A stretch of DNA of 21,337 nucleotides from Eimeria necatrix (Eukaryota > Apicomplexa > Conoidasida > Eucoccidiorida > Eimeriidae), in assembly GCF_000499385.1 (NCBI RefSeq), contig NW_013654450.1, forward strand, positions 1 to 21,337, written 5' to 3'. The position numbers were made by a program, and so were the translations under genes. The notes beneath the pieces are model-generated. The model did not search any database. It worked only from the letters and a program-made list of their open reading frames with translations, and was not told where the DNA came from. Positions 20,857-21,337 of this stretch are shown in pieces (the first letter of the stretch is position 1; every line of letters starts with the position of its first letter).

Positions 20857-21337
20857 CAATTTTTGTGTGGATATTATTGGCACACGTACTCCCTGGCGGA
20901 AGGCGGAAAGCTAAGATGAAAGGACGATATCACTTTCATCTGCTTAGCGGGCCGCCAGCTACACAGTCATTTCAATTAGAGATACATGCTCCCATCACGC
21001 TTACATTAATACTTCATGGATGGCCGATAATATAACACAGACAAACTACATGATAAGGCCACCCCAAGAGCCACTAGACAAAGTTGACACTCCTGCAAGC
21101 GATGCTAGAAGAAACAGCTTCTCTGTCTACACACAAAAAAATCCCCATTGAAAATTAAGTGTCTCATTCATGTGAGTCACTCACCAAATTACTAAAAGCT
21201 ATCAGGAAAATAGTCCGAGCATGCAGAACCACGAACGTGGCTTTTTGCGCTCATAAAACCTAGATTGCGCAGTGAAAAGGGATACAACAAGGCACAAGAG
21301 CGCCTTATATACTGGATATGCATGTACGGCTTTAAAT
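20857..21337. other. Gene-free stretch to the window end
   Basis: No open frame of 60 codons starts here. One GCATGC occurs at 21219. No repeat, RNA gene or simple-sequence tract stands out. Confidence 0.6.

Overview
The window looks like non-coding or very gene-poor nuclear DNA from a eukaryote. I found no gene I can name, no tRNA or rRNA, no CRISPR array and no intact mobile element. In 21.3 kb the longest uninterrupted open frame is about 195 codons, which is close to what chance gives at this base composition. No frame looks like a bacterial or phage gene, and there are no operon-like runs or Shine-Dalgarno-led ORFs. In a hand-counted sample (9001-9300) GC is 46.7% (81 C, 59 G). CpG occurs 16 times there against 15.9 expected, so CpG is not depleted. 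That argues against a heavily methylated vertebrate or flowering-plant genome. It fits an invertebrate (for example an arthropod) or a protist. The hexamer GCATGC and the octamer TGCATGCA are clearly over-represented. TGCATGC-type motifs are known in apicomplexan promoters, so a coccidian is one reasonable guess, but the sequence does not settle it.

Layout. 1-2300 is framed by two direct copies of a 99-bp block (1-99 and 2038-2136, one mismatch). Patchy, much more diverged similarity follows each copy, so this looks like a duplicated or dispersed repeat unit. 2300-10800 is plain intergenic-type sequence with short inverted repeats (5527-5545, 6458-6532), one 17-mer shared between two distant places, and short CTG and pyrimidine tracts. 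10800-13300 holds the best splice-flanked open stretches: one on the plus strand starting in a good Kozak context after a pyrimidine tract, and two on the minus strand. All are weak. 13767-14454 has six GCATGC sites in under 700 bp. 15926-16129 is a two-copy tandem repeat of about 102 bp. 19876-20463 is the longest open frame. It contains one of two diverged copies (about 80% identical) of a 104-bp block that recurs at 20753-20856. The substitutions between those copies fall equally on the three codon positions, so they behave as non-coding repeats.

The supportable content is therefore repeat structure, one strongly enriched motif with a local cluster, and a handful of low-confidence exon candidates. 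I see no evidence of genes working together here.
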